Source: Lyngbya aestuarii BL J
GTDB taxonomy: Bacteria; Cyanobacteriota; Cyanobacteriia; Cyanobacteriales; Microcoleaceae
DNA length: 64,000 bases
Direction: 5' to 3'
Assembly: GCF_000478195.2 (NCBI RefSeq)
Contig: NZ_AUZM01000010.1
Coordinates: 59,253-123,252 of the forward strand
A program made the position numbers and the translations under genes. The notes beneath the pieces were generated by a model. That model saw only the letters and a program-made list of their open reading frames with translations. It was not told where the DNA came from and made no database searches. Below, one piece after another: positions 1-7,290 of the stretch (within the stretch, counting starts at the first letter, position 1; each line of letters opens with the position of its first letter).

Positions 1-553
1 TCAAGCAGGTGTAGGGCGGTTGCTGAGTAATATGGGGTATATTTATCAGAAATTGGGTGATAATTCTCAAGCGTTAGTGTATTTTGAGCAAGCGGTGGGT
101 TTGTTGGAAAGAATAAAAGATCAAGATAATGCGGCTCGGGTTTATGGTTTAATGGGTACAATTTATGAAGCCCAGGAACAACAAACTAAAGCGCTAACAG
201 CCTATCAAAAAGCAGTCGAATTAGCGCAAAAAGCTGAAGATCGTAGTAGACTCTCTGAAGCTTTAGATCAGTTGGGTTATGTCTACTATCAGCAAGGTGA
301 ATATCAACAGGCTTTACAAACCTATCAACAAGCATTATCGTTGTATAAGCAGCTCGAAAATCAAGCGAAAACTGGAGCAACTCTCAATAAGATTGGAGAG
401 GCTTATGAGGGGTTAGGTGAGTATTCTCAAGCACTAGAAAGTTTCCAGGAAGCGTTAGTGTTGCTGAAAGCTGCCGGAGATACAGAAGGGGAAAAGGCTA
501 CTCGTGAAAGTATCGAGTTGGTGGAACAAAAGCAAGGTCAATCACAACCCTAA
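1..553 (+). CDS. TPR repeat protein, 3' part (5' end outside window)
   Basis: The reading frame is open from the left edge to the stop at 551-553, so only the C-terminal part (about 183 residues) is present. It consists of tandem tetratricopeptide repeats of about 40 residues with the Kinesin-light-chain/Rapsyn style pattern (LGxxYxxxGxxxQALxxYQQALxL), a helical scaffold for protein-protein contacts. The last repeat is followed by a short charged, Gln-rich tail. No catalytic domain is visible in the part seen. Cyanobacterial proteins with such tails often carry a CHAT domain or a secretion signal elsewhere, but nothing here decides this. The partner is unknown. Confidence 0.85.
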   Translation, partial: QAGVGRLLSNMGYIYQKLGDNSQALVYFEQAVGLLERIKDQDNAARVYGLMGTIYEAQEQQTKALTAYQKAVELAQKAEDRSRLSEALDQLGYVYYQQGEYQQALQTYQQALSLYKQLENQAKTGATLNKIGEAYEGLGEYSQALESFQEALVLLKAAGDTEGEKATRESIELVEQKQGQSQP

Positions 554-705
554 TTAGGGGGATCGGTTTTGGGATGTTTTTTTGGAAAAATTAACCTTTT
601 GATAGAGAAAACTGTTAATTAGACTACTGAAGTTACTGGGTTGATTGAGGTACTCTGTTTTACAGAGATTCAGATAAAGTCAAAACATACAATTAATAGA
701 ATAGA

Positions 706-736
706 ACTCCGTGTCTAAATTTATTAAACACGGAGT
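706..736. terminator. Perfect 9-bp hairpin between convergent genes
   Basis: ACTCCGTGT and ACACGGAGT pair perfectly around a 13-nt AT-rich loop. It lies between the end of the TPR gene (+) and the end of the small membrane protein gene (-), where a bidirectional terminator would be expected. There is no strong T-run on either side, so termination is inferred. Confidence 0.5.
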
Positions 737-765
737 CTACGGTATGGAAAATACCAAAAGAGAAG

Positions 766-984
766 TTAAAGTTTAAGCGTGATCTCGTAAATTCGCTGAC
801 AAATTGCAAATAGAGCTAGAGAAATCAGAAGTTTCATCGAGAATGGAGTTAATAAAAACACCCAAGCTAGAATCATACATCCTGATAAAACAACCAAAAT
901 TTGATGAATTTCGTCAGGAACAATAAACTTCATCAAGATCGCGGCAACCAAAGAGATTGATAAACACAAATAAAGAACAATCAC
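766..984 (-). CDS. Small hydrophobic membrane protein, unknown
   Basis: 72 residues with about three hydrophobic stretches, so probably an inner-membrane protein with two or three helices. The start is a GTG with a good ribosome site (GGGAGG, 9 bases upstream), which supports it as a real gene. It is downstream of two other small unknown genes and the fdxH end of the nif cluster on the same strand. No family is recognised and no function can be given. Confidence 0.5.
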   Translation of the reverse strand: MIVLYLCLSISLVAAILMKFIVPDEIHQILVVLSGCMILAWVFLLTPFSMKLLISLALFAICQRIYEITLKL

Positions 985-1013
985 AACAGATAACCTCCCT
1001 TCAGATTTTAAGG

Positions 1014-1373
1014 TTAGTTAGCGATAAAATGATGTTGAGTTGCGATCCAATACAACTCTAGCCAAAATTTAGGATTGTCCTTTTTAAGTTTAGACATGGG
1101 ATCACGAATCAGGCGGGTTGCATTAATAGAAACCACTTCAATCAATCCCATATTTTCAGAAATGTCCTTGAAAGCGTGTTGTTGGGCTTGAAATTCTCGT
1201 CTTCTTTCTTGAGGATAGTAAATCCCCAGATAGTAGAATTGTCGGCCTGAACGTTCGAGATAGCATTCAAGGACTTTCACATAACAGAAATCTAAAACCT
1301 TTCCGGCTTCAGGATAGTAACTCTCGACAAGATGAACAAACTCTTGAACGAGATAGTCTCGACTAATCATCAT
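1014..1373 (-). CDS. Conserved-looking hypothetical protein
   Basis: 119 residues from the ATG at 1373, which overlaps the TGA stop of the upstream gene as ATGA, a sign of translational coupling. A longer frame exists upstream but would lie inside the neighbour. The protein is soluble, rich in aromatic residues (FYYLGIYYP, FWLELYWIA) and charged residues, with no signal peptide. Family not recognised. The coupling suggests that the two proteins are made in fixed ratio. It lies downstream of fdxH, but a role in nitrogen fixation is not shown. Confidence 0.6.
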   Translation of the reverse strand: MMISRDYLVQEFVHLVESYYPEAGKVLDFCYVKVLECYLERSGRQFYYLGIYYPQERRREFQAQQHAFKDISENMGLIEVVSINATRLIRDPMSKLKKDNPKFWLELYWIATQHHFIAN

Positions 1374-1747
1374 AGGCGTTGATAAGTAAGCCAACTTGGT
1401 CTTACATAGGGTAAACACCAAACTTTAGTGCAAGGAGTTTTCAGCTTCTTACATTTGTTTTCAAATGTATTAAATAGATGCTGATAATCCTCTTGTTTGG
1501 AAGCGTCATCAGGAGTTTTCACCGTACTGACTGGACAAAACTCCTGAATTTCTTTACAATATTGTGGCGGAGAATTAGAGATTTTGATGGTACGATGATT
1601 CTTGAGTGCGAGTTCTTCCTCTAACTCTTGATCAACGAGAAACTCACTATAGTCAGCCAAGTTATCAAGGCCTAAGATATTCAGCCAAAGTTCAGTTGTG
1701 ACCCAAAAGCCAGCCTTGATGAAGAACTTTTTCCATCGAATTTCCAT
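1370..1747 (-). CDS. Hypothetical protein with conserved N-terminal segment
   Basis: 125 residues from the ATG at 1747, chosen over one at 1765 because GAGAAGG lies a normal distance upstream. The N-terminus (IRWKKFFIKAGFW, then NILGLDNLADYSEFL) resembles, from memory, a short conserved cyanobacterial protein of unknown function. The second half is Lys- and Cys-rich and looks poorly constrained. It overlaps the next gene by 4 bases (ATGA) and follows fdxH after about 260 bases. Confidence 0.6.
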   Translation of the reverse strand: MEIRWKKFFIKAGFWVTTELWLNILGLDNLADYSEFLVDQELEEELALKNHRTIKISNSPPQYCKEIQEFCPVSTVKTPDDASKQEDYQHLFNTFENKCKKLKTPCTKVWCLPYVRPSWLTYQRL

Positions 1748-2008
1748 TAGCCCTAACCTTCTCATTACAAGATCCGATCCCCTTCACTCGGCTGACTGAT
1801 CCCCTGATTCAATTAGCCTTCATGTGATTTCAGAGAAGTTGAAGCTGAATCGACATTCTAGGGTGAAGTGAGAGCGAAATTTACTCAATTTGAACTTCAT
1901 TTTGAACGTAATCTGAACTAGATTCAGAGACTAGATAACCGTTGGAAGTTATAGTCGTGGGTAATCACTATAACTTACAACTGCTTGTTCGTCTTTTAGT
2001 CGCTAATG

Positions 2009-2347
2009 TTAGAGATAAGCTTCTTGATGAGTCTTGATTGTGCAATTAGAGCGAGGATAAGCAACGCAAAGAAGCACCCATCCATTCTCAATTTGTTCAT
2101 CATCAAGGAAACTTTGATCTTCTTGATCAATTTCACCTTCTACCATGCGACCTACACAGCTAGAACAAGCACCAGAACGACAAGAGGAGGGTAACTCAAT
2201 GTCTTGTTCTTCTGCCGCATCTAAGATATAAGTATCTTCTGGAACATCAATGGTGACATCCACTTCTGCGATCTCTTCTTTCTTGCCCGTCTCTTTATTT
2301 TTTCTTTTAGCAACTTTCATGAGACGAACTTTGTAAGTAGCAGTCAT
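2009..2347 (-). CDS. fdxH: [2Fe-2S] ferredoxin, nitrogenase-type (FdxH)
   Basis: 112 residues, plant-type ferredoxin fold. The cluster ligands are visible as CRSGACSSC plus a distal Cys in [11 protein letters not shown]. The basic Arg after the first Cys and the C-terminal [10 protein letters not shown] are typical of FdxH, the heterocyst-type ferredoxin that donates electrons to NifH. An N-terminal Lys-rich insertion ([12 protein letters not shown]) is present. A strong Shine-Dalgarno (GGAGGAG) precedes the ATG. It is the last recognised gene of the minus-strand nif run, directly after hesB, the usual cyanobacterial order hesA-hesB-fdxH. Confidence 0.93.
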   Translation of the reverse strand: MTATYKVRLMKVAKRKNKETGKKEEIAEVDVTIDVPEDTYILDAAEEQDIELPSSCRSGACSSCVGRMVEGEIDQEDQSFLDDEQIENGWVLLCVAYPRSNCTIKTHQEAYL

Positions 2348-2389
2348 GTGTGTTCTCCTCCATTTAAGAACGGTGATTAGAAACTTTTG

Positions 2390-2758
2390 TTAGCTACATG
2401 GAGTAGCAGAAGGGGTACATTCACCCGCAGCAAAGGATTTACCACAGCTACAGGTTCCAGTCGCATTGGGGTTTTGAAAAATAAATCCCCCTTGCGTCAA
2501 GCTTTCAACAAAGTCGATAACAATCCCATCCAAAAGTGGCGCACTTTTAGGATCGACATAAATATGAACTTTGTCCTGCTCGAACACGAGATCATCTGGT
2601 TTGACGGCGCTGGTAATATCCATTGAATATTCGTAACCATTGCAACCGCCATCAATCACACCCAGACGAATACCTTTTTGAGTTTCAGCGCTACTCGCGC
2701 TATCTCGAACGAAACTCCGAAGCCGAAAAGCCGCTTTTTCTGTAAATTTAACAGTCAT
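2390..2758 (-). CDS. hesB: HesB/IscA-type Fe-S cluster assembly protein
   Basis: 122 residues with the A-type carrier signature: a first Cys in GGCNGYEY (about residue 39) and the C-terminal pair in TCSCGKSF. Such proteins carry and deliver Fe-S clusters. The placement between hesA and fdxH marks it as the nif-linked paralogue. After the conserved CSCG motif there is a short tail with two more Cys (ECTPSATPCS). The start has AGGAG upstream. Close spacing to hesA (40 bases) and fdxH (42 bases) suggests one transcript. Confidence 0.93.
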   Translation of the reverse strand: MTVKFTEKAAFRLRSFVRDSASSAETQKGIRLGVIDGGCNGYEYSMDITSAVKPDDLVFEQDKVHIYVDPKSAPLLDGIVIDFVESLTQGGFIFQNPNATGTCSCGKSFAAGECTPSATPCS

Positions 2759-2798
2759 CCCAATCTCCTGAACAATAATGAAGGGTCGTTCGTGGAGG

Positions 2799-3611
2799 TT
2801 AGCTAGCTAGCCTCTCTAAAGAAGGATACAAAAGCTCGCTAGCCTTTGTGACGTGATTTGATTTGCCTTGACCACAAATCTGACAATTGGGATCATGGTA
2901 AGCGCGAAGCTTGTTAAATTTAGCGCTCCCTAAATCCATGGTGAGAAGTTGTCCCTTGAGCGTTTCTCCTAACCCGGTAATCAGCTTCACCGCTTCTAGA
3001 GCCGTCAAACAAGCCAGGGTTCCAGAAACCGCCCCCAAGACCCCAAATCCCCAACGATCCCAATTGGGTTTTTCCGGAAAGATGCACGACAGACAAGGGG
3101 TTTGACGAGGGATAATCGTACTGAGGTAAGCCTCCATTCCACTCATCGCCGCTTCAATCATCGGTTTATCCCACAATACACAAGCAGCGTTGAGTAAATC
3201 CCGTTCGTCAAAGTTGTGAGCGCAACTTAGGGCGAGATCAGAGCGTTTAACCAACCCATCGACGTTATCGGAGGTAATAAATTCCGGAATCGCCTCAATT
3301 TCGACATCAGGATTGATTTGAGATAGGGTTTCCTTCGCCTTTAGCACCCTCGGTTGACCCACCCAATCATGGGTCATCAAGATTTGACGGTTCATGTCAT
3401 CGAGGCGCAAGTCTCCTCCTCGGACTAGGATTAATTTACCAATCCCAGCAACCGCGAGGTAAAGTGCGACTGTTCCCCCCAATCCACCCACGCCTGAAAC
3501 CAGAGCAGTTGAGGCTTTCAGTTTGGCTTGTCCAGATCCTCCGAAATCCGGAAGTTGCATTTGTCGCCGATAACGTTCAAGTTCTGTTGGTGTCAGTTCT
3601 AATCCGCCCAT
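2799..3611 (-). CDS. hesA: HesA, ThiF/MoeB-family adenylyltransferase
   Basis: 270 residues. The nucleotide-binding glycine loop GVGGLGG lies near residue 40, followed by the Arg/Asp positions of E1-like enzymes (DLRLDDMNRQIL), and a CxxC pair (CLSC, and CQIC near the C-terminus) that may bind zinc. HesA proteins are found with nif genes in cyanobacteria and are thought to act in molybdenum or sulfur handling for FeMo-cofactor. The exact reaction is not settled. It starts 6 bases after the nifW stop, so the two are probably cotranscribed. Confidence 0.92.
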   Translation of the reverse strand: MGGLELTPTELERYRRQMQLPDFGGSGQAKLKASTALVSGVGGLGGTVALYLAVAGIGKLILVRGGDLRLDDMNRQILMTHDWVGQPRVLKAKETLSQINPDVEIEAIPEFITSDNVDGLVKRSDLALSCAHNFDERDLLNAACVLWDKPMIEAAMSGMEAYLSTIIPRQTPCLSCIFPEKPNWDRWGFGVLGAVSGTLACLTALEAVKLITGLGETLKGQLLTMDLGSAKFNKLRAYHDPNCQICGQGKSNHVTKASELLYPSLERLAS

Positions 3612-3617
3612 GATAAT

Positions 3618-3947
3618 TTATGACTCAGTACCGATATCTTTGGTTAATACCACGTTTTTGGGTGCGTCTTTGAAGACTTTAAAGAGTTTGGTTTCTAGCG
3701 GGCTAGAAGTCACAAAGACTTGATAAGCTTCCTCTAAAGCGAGCTTGTATTTGTCTAGTTTTTCCGCTTCGCTGAGATCCGGAAATGCTTTGTCAATTTC
3801 TGTAATTAACAGCGAGAACTGTTTTAAAATGTGAAGACGATTGACATTAACAAAGGTCTGATCGTAAGGCAACTCAAAGAAGATAAAAAATTCTTCGGCA
3901 TCTCTGAGCTTCTTGAATTCAGCAAAGCTTTTACTTGTAGTCGTCAT
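3618..3947 (-). CDS. nifW: Nitrogenase-stabilizing/protective protein NifW
   Basis: 109 residues, the usual NifW length, all-helical in character, with the family features FFxLPYDQxFVNVNRLHILKQF near the N-terminus. NifW binds the MoFe protein and helps maturation or protection from oxygen. Its ATG overlaps the TGA of the upstream DUF683 gene (ATGA), indicating coupled translation. Position between DUF683 and hesA is standard for cyanobacterial nif clusters. Confidence 0.93.
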   Translation of the reverse strand: MTTTSKSFAEFKKLRDAEEFFIFFELPYDQTFVNVNRLHILKQFSLLITEIDKAFPDLSEAEKLDKYKLALEEAYQVFVTSSPLETKLFKVFKDAPKNVVLTKDIGTES

Positions 3948-4177
3948 TTAAGTTGAGCCTCCCAGGTTTTGAGTTGTTTTCTGAGTTCTGATAACTCCCG
4001 AAAAATTTCGTAAGTTTTAGCTGCTTCTTCTGGCAATTTTTCAAAATCGGTGGGTAAACCTTCTGCCAGATCATGCAAGTCCATTTTGCTTTGACCTGCT
4101 TTGCTATTGAGGCGTTTGATTTTGGTTTTCAATTCCTCAACAGCTTCGGGAGTTGGAACTTCTGTGGTTTGAGTCAT
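3944..4177 (-). CDS. DUF683 (CCE_0567-type) small helical nif protein
   Basis: 77 residues forming two amphipathic helices rich in Lys and Glu (VEELKTKIKRLNSKAGQSK, then TYEIFRELSELRKQLK), matching the Rop-like helical hairpin of DUF683 proteins always found in nif clusters. The molecular role is unknown. A metal-binding or assembly function has been suggested for the family. The start has TAGGAG upstream. It overlaps nifW by 4 bases and follows the second DUF269 gene. Confidence 0.88.
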   Translation of the reverse strand: MTQTTEVPTPEAVEELKTKIKRLNSKAGQSKMDLHDLAEGLPTDFEKLPEEAAKTYEIFRELSELRKQLKTWEAQLK

Positions 4178-4250
4178 TCAATCCACTCCTAATGAGTCAG
4201 TTACGTCGAGGGTTAAAACAGGAAAGTGTTCGTCGTTTTGATGCTGTTGT

Positions 4251-4730
4251 TTAGGCTTTTGCCGCATCAGAATAACGTTGAATGTTATCTATCCCTGATT
4301 TGACCATTTTTTCTCCTTGAGTGGCTAATTTTTCCAAGGAGTCAAAACCATAGCGTTGAGCGTCCCGTAGCGTGCGGTTAACCACAATCAGGCGACCCGT
4401 CCAAACCAGCGCCCAACCAAATCCTTCGTGACTTAAATCAATCACAACTTGGCATAAGCTTCCGGTTTCTGTTTCTACACAAGTCGCAATTGCTCGATAG
4501 AAACATAAAATTCGGAGTCGAGTCGCCGGGTCAACTTCTCCTTCAACAGAAATTGCACGTTTTTTGTTTTTGGTGACAATGAAAGGAGAAAGAACCAATT
4601 CATCAGACCAACTGCGATAAACACCGTAGTGATCTTGAGCGCGAATTTGTTGAACTAAAGCCTGGAGAAATAGATTAGATTCAACAATATTAGTGCCTGT
4701 TTCTAGGCTAGCAGTTTGTGTTGAACTCAT
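4251..4730 (-). CDS. NifX-associated protein, DUF269 (copy 2, canonical)
   Basis: 159 residues of the DUF269 family: LVQQIRAQDHYGVYRSWSDE near the N-terminus, FYRAIA in the middle, and GFGWALVWTGRLIVVNRTLRD followed by RYGFDSLEKL. This protein accompanies nifX in almost all Mo-nitrogenase clusters. Its role is not known in detail and is presumed to be in FeMo-cofactor biosynthesis. It sits directly after nifX, its normal place. A second, more divergent copy lies on the other side of nifX (5288-5773). Confidence 0.9.
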   Translation of the reverse strand: MSSTQTASLETGTNIVESNLFLQALVQQIRAQDHYGVYRSWSDELVLSPFIVTKNKKRAISVEGEVDPATRLRILCFYRAIATCVETETGSLCQVVIDLSHEGFGWALVWTGRLIVVNRTLRDAQRYGFDSLEKLATQGEKMVKSGIDNIQRYSDAAKA

Positions 4731-4860
4731 GGTTGTTTGTTCGTTGTTACTATATTAGGCGAGAATCAGAGACATCCAATTAGAATGTCGGTTTTGTAAA
4801 GACGTGGCATCAACACATCATTACAAACTTTTGGGAAATTGAAGACTGAGATGAAGGGAT

Positions 4861-5274
4861 TTACTCGTCTTCGTCTTCAAATCCAGCATAAGATAATTTT
4901 TCTTCTTCTTGCTGGATCACTTTCCGAAGCCAGGGCGGAGGATTCCCATTGAGAGTTTTGACTAATTTATCGAGAATTGCCAAAACTTCTTCTTCTTCAG
5001 ATTGGGCTTTAAGAGGCGTTATTTTTTTCCGAATTAAACGCGCTGCTGCACTCCCTCCAATTGCCAAGACGTAGACTAGAGTACAATCCGATAAGGCTTC
5101 GATTTTGGGAACCAGTTTATCCTCATTCCCATCTTCTTTTAGATTATCATCAAATTCCAGAGTATTTACAAAATTATAACCCTGTTTTGTGACATCATAA
5201 ACATCAATCATTCGCGCCGAACCAAAATGAGCATTGATGTGAACTTTGTCACTGGTTGTGAAAGCAACTTTCAT
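4861..5274 (-). CDS. nifX: NifX, FeMo-cofactor precursor carrier
   Basis: 137 residues with the NifX/NafY fold: VAFTTSDKVHINAHFGSAR at the N-terminus and the conserved NPPPWLRKV near the end, then an acidic tail. NifX binds NifB-co and the VK-cluster between NifB, NifEN and apo-nitrogenase. The same domain forms the C-terminus of the NifB in this window. A strong ribosome site (AAAGGAGG) precedes the ATG. It is flanked on both sides by DUF269 genes. Confidence 0.94.
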   Translation of the reverse strand: MKVAFTTSDKVHINAHFGSARMIDVYDVTKQGYNFVNTLEFDDNLKEDGNEDKLVPKIEALSDCTLVYVLAIGGSAAARLIRKKITPLKAQSEEEEVLAILDKLVKTLNGNPPPWLRKVIQQEEEKLSYAGFEDEDE

Positions 5275-5287
5275 CGCATAACCTCCT

Positions 5288-5773
5288 TTAGCTTGCTCTT
5301 TTTAAGGGGACAGAAATTCCCTGCACAGGAAAGTCAAAATATTCTCTTGCCCGTTCTAAAGAATTTTGAATCATTCTTTCACCAAAATCTGCTAAGTGTT
5401 CTACAGATTCAAAACCGAAACTATCCGCATCTCGTAAGAACTGAGAAATCACCAACAAGCGACCACAAAAAACCAAAATCCAGCCAATATCATCTTGACC
5501 CAGATTGAGAAAAACCTCCGCCATTTGACCCGTTTCTTGCTCAAGACGAGACGCAATAGCCCGATAAAAAGCCGAAATCTTTTGTAGGCTTGGGATATCG
5601 TTATCTCCCTCTAAAGTCGAATCACCAATTAAAGATTTGAGCAACAATTCATCGGATAAATCTTGATAAGCGACCGTCGTATCTTGAACACGAACTTGTT
5701 TAATGATCTCTCTGAGAAAAGAGGAGTTGTGCAGAGAAACATTAGAGTGAGAAATGGCGATCTGGTGAATCAT
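5288..5773 (-). CDS. Divergent DUF269 paralogue (copy 1)
   Basis: 161 residues, recognisably the same family as the protein at 4251-4730: IIKQVRVQDTTVAYQDLSDE aligns with LVQQIRAQDHYGVYRSWSDE, FYRAIASRLEQETG with FYRAIATCVETETG, and DIGWILVFCGRLLVISQFLRDADSFGF with its GFGWALVW..RYGF counterpart. It is placed between nifN and nifX, about 150 bases after nifN and 13 bases before nifX, so it is likely cotranscribed with nifX. Two DUF269 genes in one cluster is unusual. The copy may be specialised or be a relic of duplication. No key residue is known to judge activity. Confidence 0.85.
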   Translation of the reverse strand: MIHQIAISHSNVSLHNSSFLREIIKQVRVQDTTVAYQDLSDELLLKSLIGDSTLEGDNDIPSLQKISAFYRAIASRLEQETGQMAEVFLNLGQDDIGWILVFCGRLLVISQFLRDADSFGFESVEHLADFGERMIQNSLERAREYFDFPVQGISVPLKRAS

Positions 5774-5921
5774 AGTTCTAGGTCTTCCGATTCAGTGTAG
5801 GAGGTGAATGATTCGTAATTCTTGTCAGAAACATTGGAGAGAATATAGACTTAATTCAGTCAATACAGTTGGAGATTTAGGATTCAAATTTTATCGAATT
5901 AAAAGCTGTATCGTTCAACTT

Positions 5922-7289
5922 TTAATGATTAATTTGGGATTCTTCTACCTCGATAAAAAGATTACCTAAATCCATGAGAAACTGAACAGTTCCTCGATAA
6001 CCCGTTAGGCATCTGTGACCATTTCCAAAACGGTCAAAAATTGGATAACCCATGCGATAGAGAGGAATATTTTGTCGTTGAGCGATTGCTCTCCCGTGAG
6101 AATTTGCAATCAACAAGTCTGACCCAACCGCCAAATTCTCAAAATCTTCTAAATCGCCAATCGTTACGGTTTCAATGGGTAAATTTTCCAATAGGGGAGA
6201 CTTCGTTGTGGTCACCGCCGCATGAATTTCAGCACCCATTTCATGCAACAACCAACTGGTTTGATACAACAAATCCGGTTCTAGAGCCAGCGAAATCCGC
6301 TTGCGACCAAAATAGAAATGCGTATCCAACATGGCATCCTGCAACTGACGTCGCTGACGATTGAACGTCTCCGGCACCTCATAGGGTTGTACAAAATGAG
6401 CATCTTGACGGGAGTGAACAATCTTTGACAATCGCAACACCAGCCGATCCATCGCCTGTAAACCATTTAAGCGAGGAAACACCTCATAATTCGTGCCGAA
6501 CTTTTGCTTCAACGCCACCGCCGACTTCCGCATACTTTCGCCGATCGCAATCGTGAAAGAAGATTCCCCTAAACGTCGTAAATCATCTAAGGTTGTTCCT
6601 CCAGTCGTTACACTGTTGAACCCATCATCGAGATGCCCATCCATCGATCCCGACAAATCCGGTACCATCACCGCCGTTAACCCAAAGGCTTCGACAATCG
6701 CCTTCACTTCTTCGACATCACCAGGTCCCAGGAGAGAACCGGCTAAAATGGTAACTCTTGCCTTGCGATCGCTAGACAAACTCGGTATACTGTCCTCAGA
6801 TTCAGCTAACGTCCCGTAATCGGTAGTTACAATCTGCTCAACAGTTGCGGCATAACCATCTTCCATCGCCCCTTTGTAGTCGGGAGTCGAAACCGAAATA
6901 ATCGGGAGCCAGTCGAGTTCAGGATGCTGATTGCGGAACGTTTTGAGGATGCGCTGCATATCATCCCCTCGTGTTTCCGTTAACCCCGTTGTTAACAAAC
7001 CCAGTACATCCGGTTTGGCTTTTTCAGCCAGGGTTAAAATTGCCGTGGAAACATTATCCTCTCCACCCAAGATCGAACTCACTTCAGTCATTGCCGTTGT
7101 AGACAAAGGAATCGCTTCTCGGAAGTGACGAACCAAAATCACTTTGGCAAAAGCAGTACAACCTTGAGAACCATGAAAGAGCGGAATCATCCCCTTCAGC
7201 CCTAGAAAAGCCAAAGATGCACCCAAAGGAGAACTTAACTTTAAAGGATTAACCGCCGCCGCTTTTTTAGGTTGAGTAATCGTTGTCAT
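5922..7289 (-). CDS. nifN: NifN, FeMo-cofactor scaffold subunit
   Basis: 455 residues from the ATG at 7289. With NifE it forms the NifEN scaffold on which the FeMo-cofactor precursor matures. It resembles NifK: LKLSSPLGASLAFLGL, then HGSQGCTAFAKV with a cluster Cys, DVLGLLTTGLTET, and FPRLNGLQAMDRL. The start at 7289 leaves one base between the nifE stop and the nifN ATG, so the two are translationally linked. A longer start at 7304 would overlap nifE and is less likely. Confidence 0.95.
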   Translation of the reverse strand: MTTITQPKKAAAVNPLKLSSPLGASLAFLGLKGMIPLFHGSQGCTAFAKVILVRHFREAIPLSTTAMTEVSSILGGEDNVSTAILTLAEKAKPDVLGLLTTGLTETRGDDMQRILKTFRNQHPELDWLPIISVSTPDYKGAMEDGYAATVEQIVTTDYGTLAESEDSIPSLSSDRKARVTILAGSLLGPGDVEEVKAIVEAFGLTAVMVPDLSGSMDGHLDDGFNSVTTGGTTLDDLRRLGESSFTIAIGESMRKSAVALKQKFGTNYEVFPRLNGLQAMDRLVLRLSKIVHSRQDAHFVQPYEVPETFNRQRRQLQDAMLDTHFYFGRKRISLALEPDLLYQTSWLLHEMGAEIHAAVTTTKSPLLENLPIETVTIGDLEDFENLAVGSDLLIANSHGRAIAQRQNIPLYRMGYPIFDRFGNGHRCLTGYRGTVQFLMDLGNLFIEVEESQINH

Positions 7290-7290
7290 C

